DNA of 64,000 bases, from the NCBI RefSeq assembly GCF_001625215.2, contig NC_030383.2:1314779-1378778 (forward strand), read 5' to 3'. This document shows, piece by piece, positions 12,501 to 24,700 of this stretch. This DNA comes from Daucus carota subsp. sativus (lineage: Eukaryota > Streptophyta > Magnoliopsida > Apiales > Apiaceae). How positions within the stretch are numbered: position 1 is the first letter of the stretch; the number at the start of each line of letters is the position of its first letter. The translations under genes were made by a program, and so were the position numbers. Under the pieces are notes generated by a model. The model had not been told where the DNA came from. It saw only the letters and a list, made by a program, of their open reading frames with translations, and made no database searches.

Positions 12501-15500
12501 TGCATAATATTGCTGGAGATTCTACTGATTGGGAGAGAGAGGATACATCCACAAGTTCTATTGTGGATGATCTGCTTCTTAGAAGACCATATTGTCATGA
12601 AAATCCAGCTGTTACTGTTTGCCACAGGTCTCTTCACGAGAACAAAGATTATTGGAACACATTAAATTTATCAAGAAATTTTGCTCTTCCCCCTTTAAAT
12701 GATGAAAGCTTAAGAGAGGCTATCTTTGGGGAAAAAAAAATGCCATTTTCATCCTCTGCAGGAACAAATTATGCTTTTGGTTTTCATTTTGGTGAATCTG
12801 AATATCTTCGTAAACAGGAAGAGCAATATATATTAGAACAACTGTTTCCATTTCCAACTCTTCTGCCATCCTTTAAGGTTCCGTCCTAAATTCCAATAAC
12901 ACTCGCATCTAAAGAATTTCAGTAACACAGGAACCTCAATTACTAAATTTCATATATATCCTGTATCAGGAAGACCTTCATGTGTCAGAGGTTTTACCTT
13001 TCCAGAGAAATAGCACCTTAACTTCAAGAGTTCTTAGCTGGATTCAAAGTGCTGAATTAAAAGCTACTCCTCTTCCTGTGGTTATTATGCAGGAATGCCT
13101 AGTTGTTTACATGAAGAAGCAGGTATTATTTCTTTGCGTACTCTAATTATCTATATTCATTCCTTATATATATTTGTATGTGGTGACTATATAATTTGAT
13201 TTGATAAAATTAATGGAAGACGACCTGCAGGTAGATAAGATTGGCAGTCATATATTGACAAAATTAATGCATGATTGGAGATTGATGGATGAACTCGGAC
13301 TTCTGCGTACTATATACTTGTTGGGTTCAGGTATCTCTGCTAATTACTATGCCAATCTTTAGTAGCTCTTTACAATTCATACTTCGTTCTCAGATATTTC
13401 TTAATGGTTTGTAATTATGGTAATAGGTGATCTTCTTCAGCACTTTTTAACAGTGATTTTCAACAAATTAGACAAAGGAGAATCTTGGGATGATGATTTT
13501 GAGCTGAACATGGTATTACAGGTGTTGATCTGTTACTCAAGTACTCAATTTAGTGTATTCTAGTTTTTGGGGCAGGCTACTTAAACTTTTGTTTGGATTT
13601 TCATATTTTGATATTTTATCTACTCTTAAACTATTGCTAGAGGCCCGAGTAGAAATTACATAGTGATACTATCCGAACCAATATAATTATTCATACTTCT
13701 AAAGAAATATCTGATGAATGGCAAAAATCTCCACATCCTTTAAACATTTAGTTGGTTTGCTGTGAAGATCTATGATACTTTTATGAGAGTATAAGTTGTG
13801 AATTGAAAAGACAAGTGCTGAGGTGTATTTCATCCTCCACGACCAAGTCTACAGTAAGGGCAAAGTTTCCCTCTCCTATTTATATCCAGAAAAAGGGCCT
13901 TTTATCACAATTTGAAGTTTAAAGGCCCAGAAAAGGGCTTTTTATCACAATTTGAAGTATATAGTCCTAAAACAACATTACTTTATAAAGTGGCTCTTTG
14001 TACCACACGGAAACCTGAGTTTATGTCTGGTTATATGTTTTCCACAACTCGGCTGATTCTGATAGTAGGCCTTGGCTAACTGGGCCGCTGTTACATAATA
14101 TGAATAAGCATTGTTGTACAAATGCATCACATTCTTGCACTTTACCATTTTTATTTTTTTTGATAAAGCAATCTCCGCTTGTGTTTTTCTAATATTCAGT
14201 ATGTCCCATTTTTAAATTAAAATTTTAGGTTGCATTGTTTAGTAATTAATATAAAGGGTGTTTTTCTTAAAATTCTGTATTATTTTAATTTTAGACCCTT
14301 ATTTTTCCAAATTGTGACTTGAAGGGCCAATGCCCATTTATATCTGTTTTATGCATCATTTACGTTATAGCACTCATGTTGTAGTATAATAAGGTACATC
14401 TCATTTTTTTTTCATGTACTGATATTCATTAAGTACAGAAAGAACATTAACATAATTCAAAATCTGTGCCATGGACAGCCTTCGTCAACTCCATCTCTAC
14501 AGGCCGAGATTAGTTTCACTGTTGTAATCAGATTAACTGGTTTTAATTTGGATAGATGTATTACCATTGCTTATCAAGCTGTGAAGATTTTTTCTTCTTT
14601 TTGCTAAATGGCTATTTATATATATTAAAAGAAAAGAAAATACAATATCAATATGGCAAGTCACAAAAACTATCTAATATAAATCTTCAAGGGGAGATTG
14701 ATTATAGAAAGCAATGGAGCTCTTATGAAACGAAAGAAACTACAAGGCAAAACAACCCCCAAATTAACTATGAGCCATAAACAAAGCTATATTTTAATCT
14801 CAAATTTTGACGTCTGATATACTAGGAAACATTTTTCAGAGAGAGTGTTCTTTAGATTCAACCCTGCTATACATTAGGCAGGGACCCTTTTAAATTGCCA
14901 TCCATGAAGAATTATGATAAAGAGAAATGGAGAGTCAGCTATATTTCCTTTAGTTTGATTTTAAAAAATAATATTTGGTATTGGTTTTGTCTGCACGATG
15001 TGGAACTGCCAACTGCTATTGTTCTTGGGATTTATTTTTGTATATGTACTATGCATTGCTCGTTACTTTATAATACACTAATGAGGCTAAGATCCACATA
15101 TATCTGACGCAGGAATCAATTAGAAACTCTGCTGATGGAATGCTATTAAGTGCACCAGATGCATTGGTTGTATCCATTACAAAAGATAATGGTGCTAATG
15201 TCGAAGAGAAACTCAGTGCATCTGCCCTTGTTTCAACACCTCGTAAGACTAAAGGGAACTTTGATATTGATGGGCTTAATTCATTGAAATTCACATACAA
15301 GGTCTGTTTTAGTGCTCATTCCCTTTTTTATAATTGTGTGAACTCTTAGTTCGAAAGAGTGTTGAATTCTTTCCCTGGTCTATATGGGCTATATATTTTT
15401 GACATGTTTCACTTAGTTCTCATACTCACTAAACATGATAGGTACCTTGGCCACTTGAACTAATTGCTAATACTGAAGCCCTAAAGAAGTATAATCAGGT

Positions 15501-18012
15501 AGGTCATTTGTAATTGTGTTATCTGGGTGCCTTTATTATCTTCCCACTTTGTAATTAAATTTGTTTGTGTTTTGTGCAGGTGATGAGCTTTTTGTTAAAG
15601 GTCAAGCGTGCAAAATTTGTCCTGGATAAAGCTCGAAGGTGGATGTGGAAGGTGCTTCCTAAATTTTAACCGCCGTATTGGTTTTTTTTGGGTGTATGTT
15701 TAGGCCCGATACTTTTTTTTTTTTTTTGGCTTACTAAGTAATATCTGAAGGGAGCTACTTAGCTAGCTAAGTGAAGTGATGCTCTTTTTTTTTTTTATAT
15801 GATTATTGGCTGGAGTCTCTCTAGTTGTATGATCTGTCCAGAGTCTGATCTATAATGTTGCATGAGTCATGTAGAAGTTGACATGAGGAAGGACATATTA
15901 TCAGAGTTCTAGACCCTTTTTTAAGACTGAACCTGGACCGTCGGTCCACGACTAGATGAATCCGGGTCGGTACTCGGTCCTTGAAAACTTAAAAATGTTA
16001 CATTCAGTCCAACCCAGTCCAAAACCAGAGAAAGAAATGATTTAGACCAGATTGGACCGGGTTTTTGTTTTTATATTCAAGATTTGAGTACATTGGCACT
16101 CAATATTTTGTAAAGTTCTGATTCATAATATCGAAACGTAAATTCACAGTTAATATCTGTTCCCAGTTCCCATGATCAGTGAGCAGGTCAGCAATGGTGG
16201 TTTCTTTAAACACTACTAGAACTTTTCTGTCGTCCGGGTAACCATGGTTGTAAGTTGTAACAATGGAATCGGTTTAAAAGTTAAAATTCATGGAAAGCAT
16301 TTGAACTGATTAGCTTCAATTATATGTATAAATAAAACTTCAGTCTTAATGTATCAAAAGTTATTATATATTAACTGCTTATAATTAATGATTATATATT
16401 TAAGTTGTCAGAAGGTAAGACTATTAAATTATAACTTCTATTTATATTTAGAAAAAATTATTTTGAATTTAAGAATAGTACAGTACCTGTGCGAGTCGTC
16501 TTAGGACTGAAGTTAAAGGTGTGGTTTATGGTGCGTAAGTATATAAGAATCTGGTCTTTGTCCAGTCCAGTTGTGTCCAGAACAGATTTGAACCTTTGTG
16601 CAGCCCCTGCAGTCTGCACACAAGAAAGAACATTTTGGGCTACTGTAGGGTTATATCTTTACAGGTCTCAGCTTCCAAGTACTATTAATGGCATAGCCTT
16701 ACAAAGTATCATCCTATATGAGATTCAAAACAACCATGTCATAGAATAAACCTTTGTCGATATCTTTGAAAATGTGTGGATTTTTTATCTTAGTTTGAGA
16801 AATTTAAGGGGATGGACTCATGATATCAGTGGGATGCTCTCTGCAGGATAGAAGCAGCACAACACTAACCCGGAAACGTCACTGGCTTGTGGAGCAAAAA
16901 CTCCTCCATTTTGTAGATGCCTTCCACCAATATGTGATGGATAGAGTAATTTCTTTCTCAACCAGCAATTTTTTTAATGTGTGTTTGTGTATGTAGTTTG
17001 TTTATTCAAAGGTTTTTTCGCCCTGCTTGCTTTGGGATTATTCTCCTTGCGCGCTTGCTTCTTCCGCAATCTCCTTTATAGCTTGTTACTGAACGGAATC
17101 TGGTGCCTCTAGAAGCAAAATATATTTCAACATTCCCAATATCTGTTTGTTGCTCCTCTAGGTCTATTTAATTGAAAGTAGTGTCTCAATGATAAATGTG
17201 TTTGGATGTGGTTTCAAGCAACTGCCGTTGTATATTTGTTTTTTTGCAAATGGCGAGATTTCATTTATTGGATTTCTAATTAGTAGATATGAGCAGGTAT
17301 ATCACAGTGCATGGCGTCAACTGTGCGAAGGTGTGTCTGCAGCTGGATCTTTGGATGAAGTCATTGAAGTACATGAAGCTTACTTATTGTCAATTCAACG
17401 CCAGTGCTTTGTTGTTCCAGACAAGCTGGTGAGTAGTTTCCACCACTCCCTTTGCTTGTGCAATCTACTCGTTAGGCTCTTATATTTCTTCAGTGTTGGC
17501 GATCCTTGGTGATGTAAGCTAAGCGTCGTTCGTTTTTGCTTCCAGTGGGCTCTCATTGCAAGTCGCATTAACACAATTCTCGGCTTAGCATTGGACTTCT
17601 ACTCCATACAGCAAACACTAAGTAGTGGCGGAACAATTTCAACCATCAAAGCTAGATGTGAAATGGAAGTGGATCGGATAGAGAAACAGTTTGATGACTG
17701 CATAGCCTTCCTCCTCAGAGTAGTCCTCTACCCACCCTTATACTGAAAATTGATTTGCCTTGACTTTTGAAGTTGCAAGGTCCACAGCCTGAACAAATGC
17801 TTTCTTCTATGCATCCTATTATTACTAACATCCAAGTTTGTTTTGTAATACAGGTCCTATCTTTCAAGTTGAATGTCGGGCAGTTTCCCCATCTGGCAGA
17901 TCTGGTCACCAGAATCAACTATAACTACTTCTACATGTCTGATAGCGGTAACTTAGTTACAGCACCTGCTACTTCTAAGCTGGGAAAGTCATTTCCAGTT
18001 AGAACCGGCTAA
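9564..18012 (+). CDS. GCP5: Gamma-tubulin complex component 5-like (Spc97/Spc98 family), 16 exons
   Basis: Predicted structural subunit of the gamma-tubulin ring complex, which nucleates microtubules in the cytoplasm and at the cell cortex (family knowledge). Exons: 9564-9668, 9772-10035, 10166-10266, 10801-10963, 11071-11181, 11933-12877, 12970-13122, 13231-13330, 13427-13521, 15113-15301, 15442-15498, 15580-15651, 16847-16945, 17297-17428, 17546-17719, 17854-18012; 2919 nt, 972 aa. The N-terminal GCP domain includes LCSGAEYLL and the hallmark LDSWLFEG followed by DPFEEMFFYAN and AEFWEKSYVLR. The C-terminal gamma-tubulin-binding half includes VPWPLELI, VMSFLLKVKRAKFVLDKA and the HxSWR-like VYHSAWRQL. 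Exon 4 must start at 10801, not at the AG at 10811, to keep the phase and give SSLCSGAEY. The 315-codon exon 6 carries a poorly conserved polar insert typical of GCP5/6. GCP5 is preferred over GCP6 because of length. Confidence 0.92.
11381..11523. mobile_element. Small foldback MITE in GCP5 intron 5
   Basis: The left arm AACTTTTTTAAGTTACAAACT is mirrored by the right arm AGTTTGTAACTTAAAAAAGTT, with GGATC near each tip. It is about 143 bp, almost all stem, and could form a hairpin. A (CA)n run lies just beyond at about 11535-11552. Confidence 0.8.
13889..13968. repeat. ~38-bp tandem duplication in GCP5 intron 9
   Basis: The string TTTATCACAATTTGAAGT, preceded by AAAAGGGC, occurs twice in tandem. 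Intron 9 is 1.59 kb and otherwise unremarkable AT-rich sequence. Confidence 0.75.
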
Positions 18013-18820
18013 GAGGCAAATACTGGTCATTCGTGATTATTTAAAGCTCCCAAGTTGCTTAATGGTAACTGTGGGAACGAGCAAGTTATTCCTTACTGTA
18101 AAGCTCGAGAGTTGCTTGATAGTAATTGTGAAAATTAGCAAGTTATTATCTTCTGTAACTGGTGTGCATATGTTGAAACTACTTGAGTTTTGTATATGAC
18201 ATTTTCAGATTATACACGGCCTTTACTGCCTTGCTAGTGCAATAGCCCAGGTGTTTTCTACTTTTTACGAAAGTCAGACGTCTGAGAAGAGAAGGCTATA
18301 CTAGTCCTGTCGTGCCCAGTTACTCCAAGATATTTTTTTTTATTTTTTTGAAATAAACTCCAAGAATTATTATAGAAAATATAGTAATCTCTAAACTTAT
18401 AAGTTTGTTAAAAAAAGGAAATCATGACCTTTCCAATTGTTTTACTTGTGCAAATCTATAGGAGTCAGGAGAGTTGTCTGATACACAAGCTCAGGGTTTT
18501 ATAGTAATTTAAAGTTTTGTAGAAAGTCCACAAAAGTCAACTTCGGAGCACAAGAGAATGTTCGGTTATTCTAATGCAAAAAACAAGAGGGCAGTTTTAT
18601 TTCCATTTATTAATTCTTCAGTAGGAAACAACACACGCCACCAATGAGGCCTACACTATAGGAACCACAAAGGTTTACTTACGTTTTCATTTCATTGTAA
18701 GATGCGTTTCCTTGATAATGCACCGCGAGCACGCGAAAGTCAAATTAACGTTACAATGTGCCAGATACTTGGCAAAAGCCATAATGGTTCCGACATTTAT
18801 GATTGATCTATACAAACCTG
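18013..18820. other. Convergent spacer between GCP5 and the thioredoxin-like gene
   Basis: This holds the presumed 3'UTRs of two convergent genes. A short imperfect repeat (AGCAAGTTATT with CTCC/GAGAGTTGCTT nearby) lies at 18050-18150. No gene is seen. Confidence 0.5.
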
Positions 18821-20987
18821 TCAACTATCTCTCTGTGGACTCTTCATTTTGACTAGATGAGACACACCTGCTAATACATGCAGCCGACTGCTGGGAACAC
18901 CAGTTTTAGCAAGCGCCCTCCCATTTTTATCAAGCAGCACAAAGCATGGAACATACCGTACGTCATAATGGAGTAGCTGTAGGAAAATTGCAAAGAAATC
19001 AGCCATCCACAATTAATCAAGACTATACTGATACTATAATGCATGGCAGGTTTACATATTCCGGTTTGTGGGATCTAGCTACAAGTTACATAAATATATG
19101 GTCAGCTCACTTTTCAAACTCTGGATTATATTTTGAGGTATGATTTTCGGAACTGTTAATTGCATCAGCAGCATGGCATATGAACCTTTAAATCAAGTGG
19201 ATGATAATTAATAAATATCCAAAACACTCAAATCCCACAAAACCTAAACATAAACACACCATTTCACATATAAAGCCACAAAATAGATTTGCACAAGCTA
19301 CACACAACCAAATATTTATCAAGCCTCAAACTGGGTATCTTATTCCTGTGCTGCTGAGTGCACAATGGCATCATATTGCTTCACTAGACAAAACATTTTG
19401 CTTCGCCTTGAACGAGAACTCAAAAAAGATCGGACATGCTGATAAAAGTTGTATAGCACTCAAGCACATACCTAGGAGGACCATCTGTCTACCTTTCTAG
19501 TATAATTTGTAAACCTGAAGTGCACTACTACGTCTAAAACCTATGGAGCCCTTAACCAAATACAAAATCGGAATCAATTGTATCGTTGATACCAGCTTAT
19601 TCTACTTCAGTTATTTCACAAGAATGCTTAACAAAGATTAGGCTAAACAAGTAATTCATGCTAATGTACATATCAGTCGTGTTCCCTTACGAACAAGCAT
19701 AAAATTGCCAGTCTAAGTATTACAAATCATTGTCAAGTTCTAAAATAGTCCCGACCGTAGTTTGTAGGCGAATACAGTTCATATATAAACAATTATATAT
19801 ACATCTGTTTGCCCATAATCACTAAACAAATGAGTACTACATGAACACAATATAAAACCAAATATTAGACATACAAGTAAATGAAATACATCTGCAAGCC
19901 TTGGCCTAACTTATACCTCCCCATCTCGGTAACAATACTACAAGGTTAAGGCAAGTGTGTGCGAGATAATTTTCAAATTTTGTAACCAACTATAACTATA
20001 AATCATGTGTGCCTAAGTATACATATTTTCCTGGCAACTGGAGATAACTAAACTAAAATCACAAGTACCTGGTAATATAATTTTCGGTGTAGCCCTATAC
20101 GTGTGAGTATTTATAATTCCCTAACTTAACATGACTAGACTAATACCACACGTGCCTGAGTATATAAATTTCCGTGAGGGCCTGTCTGTGCCTGTATGAG
20201 CGAGTGTCTAAATTTCAATAACCGAACATAACTAAAGATAGTCAACAAGTCGCATGTGCCTAGGTATTTAACTCTATGTAGTCATGTGTGCTTGGAGTAT
20301 TTAAATTTCTGTAACCAGACATGACTAAAGTCAACAAGTCAAATGCGCTTAAGTATTTAGAATACTGTCCCTGGCAGTAGTACGCCAGGGACCTTGTTAA
20401 GTAACAGTTGTTTTTTTGGTCGTTGGATGAATATCCAGGTCGTACCCTGTCAGTCGACTGCAAGGGACCAGGACCCAAGTATTTAACTCAACGGAGGCGT
20501 GTGTGTGAGTATTTAAATTTACGTGACGAAGCACAACTACAACCACATCAAATTATACCTCAGGCAACCACTTATCATTCTCCGCATCAGCCATAACAAC
20601 ATTAAGCCACTCCTCATTCCTCTTCTCAACTTCACCAACAAACGCCACCAGCGAATTACACAGCCGACAATTCCGCGCATAAAACTCAAGCACAGTCGCT
20701 TCCTTATCGCTCGCGAGCGCGCACGCGAACGCTCTCTGCTCCAGCTCCGCCTGTTCATCTCCACTCAATTTCTTGCGATCATTTTTCAATTGGAACTGGG
20801 GTTTTGAAATTGAGGTGATGAGATTTGAGGCTAGTGAAGTTATTGAGAGCATTGATTTGAAGATCCATGGTGTTTCGAAGTTGCAGGAGGAGGTGGTGGT
20901 GGTGTTAGGGTTTTGAGGCGTGGTGGCGTTGGCGTCCCAGGGCCATTTGAAGCAAATCAGGGGGGTTTGTTTGGGGGGTGGATTCAT
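18821..20987 (-). CDS. Thioredoxin-like protein with CRLC active site, 2 exons
   Basis: Exon 1 is the complement of 20559-20987 and exon 2 the complement of 18821-18976; 585 nt, 194 aa. A thioredoxin fold is indicated by [13 protein letters not shown], with the redox pair Cys107/Cys110, followed by the cis-Pro segment [10 protein letters not shown] (Pro153) and the [15 protein letters not shown] strand-turn. Residues 70-110 contain a helical acidic/basic lead-in ([19 protein letters not shown]). The first ~65 residues are Ser/Thr/Asn-rich with few acidic residues and could be an organelle transit peptide; Met46 is an alternative start. Function is inferred as a thiol-disulfide oxidoreductase or redox sensor, possibly in plastids. 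The active site CRLC differs from the classical CGPC, and the usual Trp before it is replaced (ARNC), so activity is uncertain. The 1.58-kb intron contains a degenerate repeat array. Confidence 0.85.
19880..20520. repeat. Degenerate minisatellite in the thioredoxin-like gene intron
   Basis: At least seven diverged units of about 55-80 bp carry a core like GTGCCTNAGTATTTAAATTT, followed by a TAACC-GACATGACTAAA spacer. Clear cores lie near 20010, 20150, 20255, 20285, 20345 and 20500. The array extends to about 40 bp from the exon 1 donor. Confidence 0.65.
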
Positions 20988-21789
20988 TTTTTAAGAGATC
21001 GGTGTGCAGTACTTTCATTTGTATTTCGATTTTTGAACGATAGGGTCACAAATTTAATTTGCATTTTAAATTAGATATATTAGAAACTGGTTTTGAACAG
21101 GTGAAGTCAATGTTTTAAAAAACGAGAATTGGATTTAATCAATGAAATTATGTAACAAAGATAAATCGAAGATTAATTAAATTGATCGAAGATTAATCTG
21201 ATAATTATTTAAATAAACGGATGTTTAATTAGTTCGACGAACTACATTATCGTGATTAATCAACGACTTTAGAATAAAAGTTGAGATAGAATATAAAGTT
21301 TTAAAGTCATGAATTGCCTAAAGTGCTGGGATTTTTATATTTTTTTATACATATGTATAATTTTTGACGCAATCTACGAGATTTTTACAAGGCTGCTACA
21401 ACTTTCCATCGAGTGGGTGAAATTGAGCATTAATTTTACATGATTTTAATTGGTTTTATGATAATCAATATTAAAAATCGATTATAATTAATTAAAATGA
21501 GTTAAATTTATGAATTTTGATATTTAACATGTGCTCATTGCACATCGCAACAAAACTGTTATATATATTAATTTATAACTCATGCCTGGTATTTATTTTT
21601 GAAAAATATATTTATTTTAACAATTTAAATAATGTTCAAATATTTAAAACTTATATTTGTATGAATATATATAACATAAATATATTATTATTTGATTTTA
21701 ATTTAATTTAATTCATGAAATTAAAATAATAAAATAGTTGACTTTGAATTAACCTCCTACCTCCCTTTTGCCAAACAAAATCTTCCGTT
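20988..21789. other. Divergent intergenic region (thioredoxin-like gene / S9 hydrolase)
   Basis: About 800 bp of AT-rich sequence separates two head-to-head genes and must contain both promoters. It holds a dispersed repeat at about 21102-21290. A CT-rich stretch, likely 5'UTR or the start of a transit-peptide region, begins about 21820. Confidence 0.55.
21102..21290. repeat. Dispersed GATTAATC repeat, copy 1
   Basis: It shares the motifs GAAGATTAATTAAATTGATCG, TTAGTTCGACGA and GATTAATCAACGACTTTAGAA with the segment at about 47795-47970 upstream of PAT3. Internal AATCGRAGATTAAT microrepeats are present in both. No terminal inverted repeats are obvious. Confidence 0.65.
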
Positions 21790-24700
21790 ATGTCAATTTG
21801 CTGCCTAGCCACCACACTCACTCGCCGCTACTACTCTCACTCAAATCTCTCTCCCCCCTCAAAATCTCTCCTCTCTCCCCGCTCTCTCTCCCTCTTATTC
21901 TCTCCCAAACCTATCATCACTCCTCACTCTCACTCTCACTCTCGTACTCGTCAATACACACCAATGTCTTCCGCTTTGCCACAACCTATAGGCACACCAA
22001 TTGAATCACCTTATGGCTCCTGGAAGTCTCCGATCACTTCTGATGTTGTTTCAGGTTCCGATAAGCGTCTCGGTGGCTTCGGTGTTGACTCTCGCGGTCA
22101 GTTTTATTGGACCGAGTCTCGGCCTAATGAATCAGGGTAATTAATTCGCGAAATGTAGTTTAAAACCGTTTTTACTGTTGTTGAAGTTAGATTTATTTGA
22201 TATGTATGTGCTTGTTTCTGTTAATTGATGATCGGTTGTAGTTGATTTCCGCGATGACTTCTAGTCAAGGAGTCTCATAAACCTGAGGATATGCGTATTG
22301 ATATCATTATGAAATTTCATATCAGGGAAAAAGTAGTATAGATCAAGGGAAAATTACTATAGGTTGTAGTTAAGGAGTCCCCTAAGTCGTAAACATGAGG
22401 ATGTGCAAATATAGGTCTGGTACTGATTAATTCTAGTTGAGGAGTCTCTTAAACGGGAGGACATGCATATTGGCAATTGTTGTCTGAATAATATATCTTA
22501 GAATTAGTGATGATCAGTTGTAGTTAAGGAGACTCTTTTATGGGAGGATGTGGGAATTGTCGGTTTCTAGTAGTGATCTTATAATATATGTGGGCGCACG
22601 TATTTAAATTTTGAAAAGTCCTACTTAAGGAGTCTTGTAAACCTGAGGTTACGCGTATAGATATTGTTATTTGAATGCTATACATACATGTATGTATGTA
22701 TGTAATTAGATATGATCAATTCTAGTCAAGGAGTCTCTTAGCTTGAGAAACAGATATTGATTATATTATTTGAATGCTAAGCCTTAGATCTAACAACTGA
22801 TATTGAATTATATGTGTGTGTATTTGAAGTCGATCAGTTCTAGTTAAGGAGTCTCCTAAAGCTGAGGATGAGCCTATTGATATTACACCGGGAGGATTTG
22901 CGGTCAGGACTTTGGCTCAGGAATATGGAGGTGGCGCTTTTAAGATTTCAGGAGATACTGTTGTGTTTTCCAATTACAAGGATCAGAGATTGTACAAGCA
23001 GTCTATTCACTCTAAAGGTTATTCTCTTGCTGTTGCTTCTATATATTTCTACTTAATTTTTTATCTTAAGAGTGCAAAATTGCTGTCTAATCATTTCTCA
23101 GTTGTCAAGTTTCTCTTGGTTGAATTAATACAGTTATTGATATGTGATAAGTTTTGGCTTTAAAATACTGTTTCTTGACTTGCTCAGCTTAAAATTTTTC
23201 TTTGGTGGCAGATTCTGTTCCGGTGCCGCTTACACCGGATTATGGTGGACCTCTTGTTTCTTATGCAGACGGGGAGTTTGACTCTCGGTTTGACCGATAT
23301 GTCACTGTAATGGAAGGTTGTTTTATAAAGTTCCACATTTTCCTGATTATTGATGTTTATACATTTTCTTCATCTCTACTCTTATATTTATTAGTTACAT
23401 ATTTCGTGTGTGGATAGATGGTCGTGAAAGTAGGTTAAATACAACAACAACGATTGCATCAATAGATCTTAACAGTGACAATATCCAGGGTAAGTGTTAT
23501 TTTACCATGTATCCATGTCTTCGCTGTTTCAATGTTCTTATCACATATATCCCACGTTCTTGTTATTACATATGTAAAGTTACTGTTTTACATAAGCCCT
23601 TTTCAAATGAAAATAGTGGTTCCTTATGGTCTCTTTATATTCCATATGACATGCAGAGCCGCAAGTATTAGTTGGTGGCAATGACTTCTATGCTTTCCCT
23701 CGCATGGATCCTAAAGGAGAACGGATCGCATGGATTGAATGGGGACACCCGAACATGCCATGGGATAGATCGGAACTTTGGGTAGGCTATATATCAAGTA
23801 AAGGGTAAGCACACTTTGTCAATTGTCTCATCCTTCCCATTGATTGTATCATTAAATAAGTTTATCCATCTTGCTTGATGAGTCGTAGCTGCATATTAAT
23901 TTAGTTGTCTTACAAAGTATTCAATGCTATGTTAGGTGGACTCGGGTTTGAGTGTCAGTGTGTCGCACACGGGATAGAATCCAAGTGTCAGATTCTAACT
24001 TTTAGACACATGATTTTTGTATATGGATCCGAAATTGGACAGTTTAGGGTCACGACATGTAAATTTAGCACGTAACATTTATTTATTCTTAAACTCTCAA
24101 AAACATGTATATTACCACTTAAAGGAATACTTTAATTTTACATATGAGAAAGAATTGATTTCAGGCTAAAATAATAAATACATGTCATTCTTTACAAATT
24201 GTTAAATAACCATTATTTTAGTTCTTAGAAAGTAAGTGCCAATTCAAATATAATTGTAGACATGTTAAGACATTCATCATCCTATTCTTTAGTAGCATCG
24301 ATAATGTGCAGTGCATCGCTCTGCACTCCACTTGACCATTAAGTAATCAACCAAAACCATTAAACCTTGAAGTTGAATATCAGTGCTAGCAGCTGTTAGC
24401 TAAAGAATTTTAACTTTTTTGCTGTAAGGGTTTTTTATAAGGGTGAATAGTACCTTCTTAGATTAGTGATGATGAATCGTATTCCATGAACAATGTTGAC
24501 AAATAGTAACTTCTTTATTTTTTATTTGTTTTTGCAAAACCCTAGATTTTTCAAGATTTAGGAAATTGATGTAAAAACTTAAGCTCTTGAGTCTTGATTA
24601 CCAATTTGATGCATGATATGGAAAAAAAGGAGAGAAACAGTAAAAGATATGTCTGGATGGATTAAACAATAAACACAAAAAAGTATTAAACAATGAACAC

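Noticed and set aside
12276-12665. Antisense and alternate-frame open frames over GCP5 exon 6
   Set aside because: They are shadows of the long 315-codon coding exon, with no protein-like features.
17235-17255. Shared 17-mer TTTGCAAATGGCGAGAT in GCP5 intron 13 and near 32585
   Set aside because: Flanks do not match, so I treat it as chance or too short to interpret.
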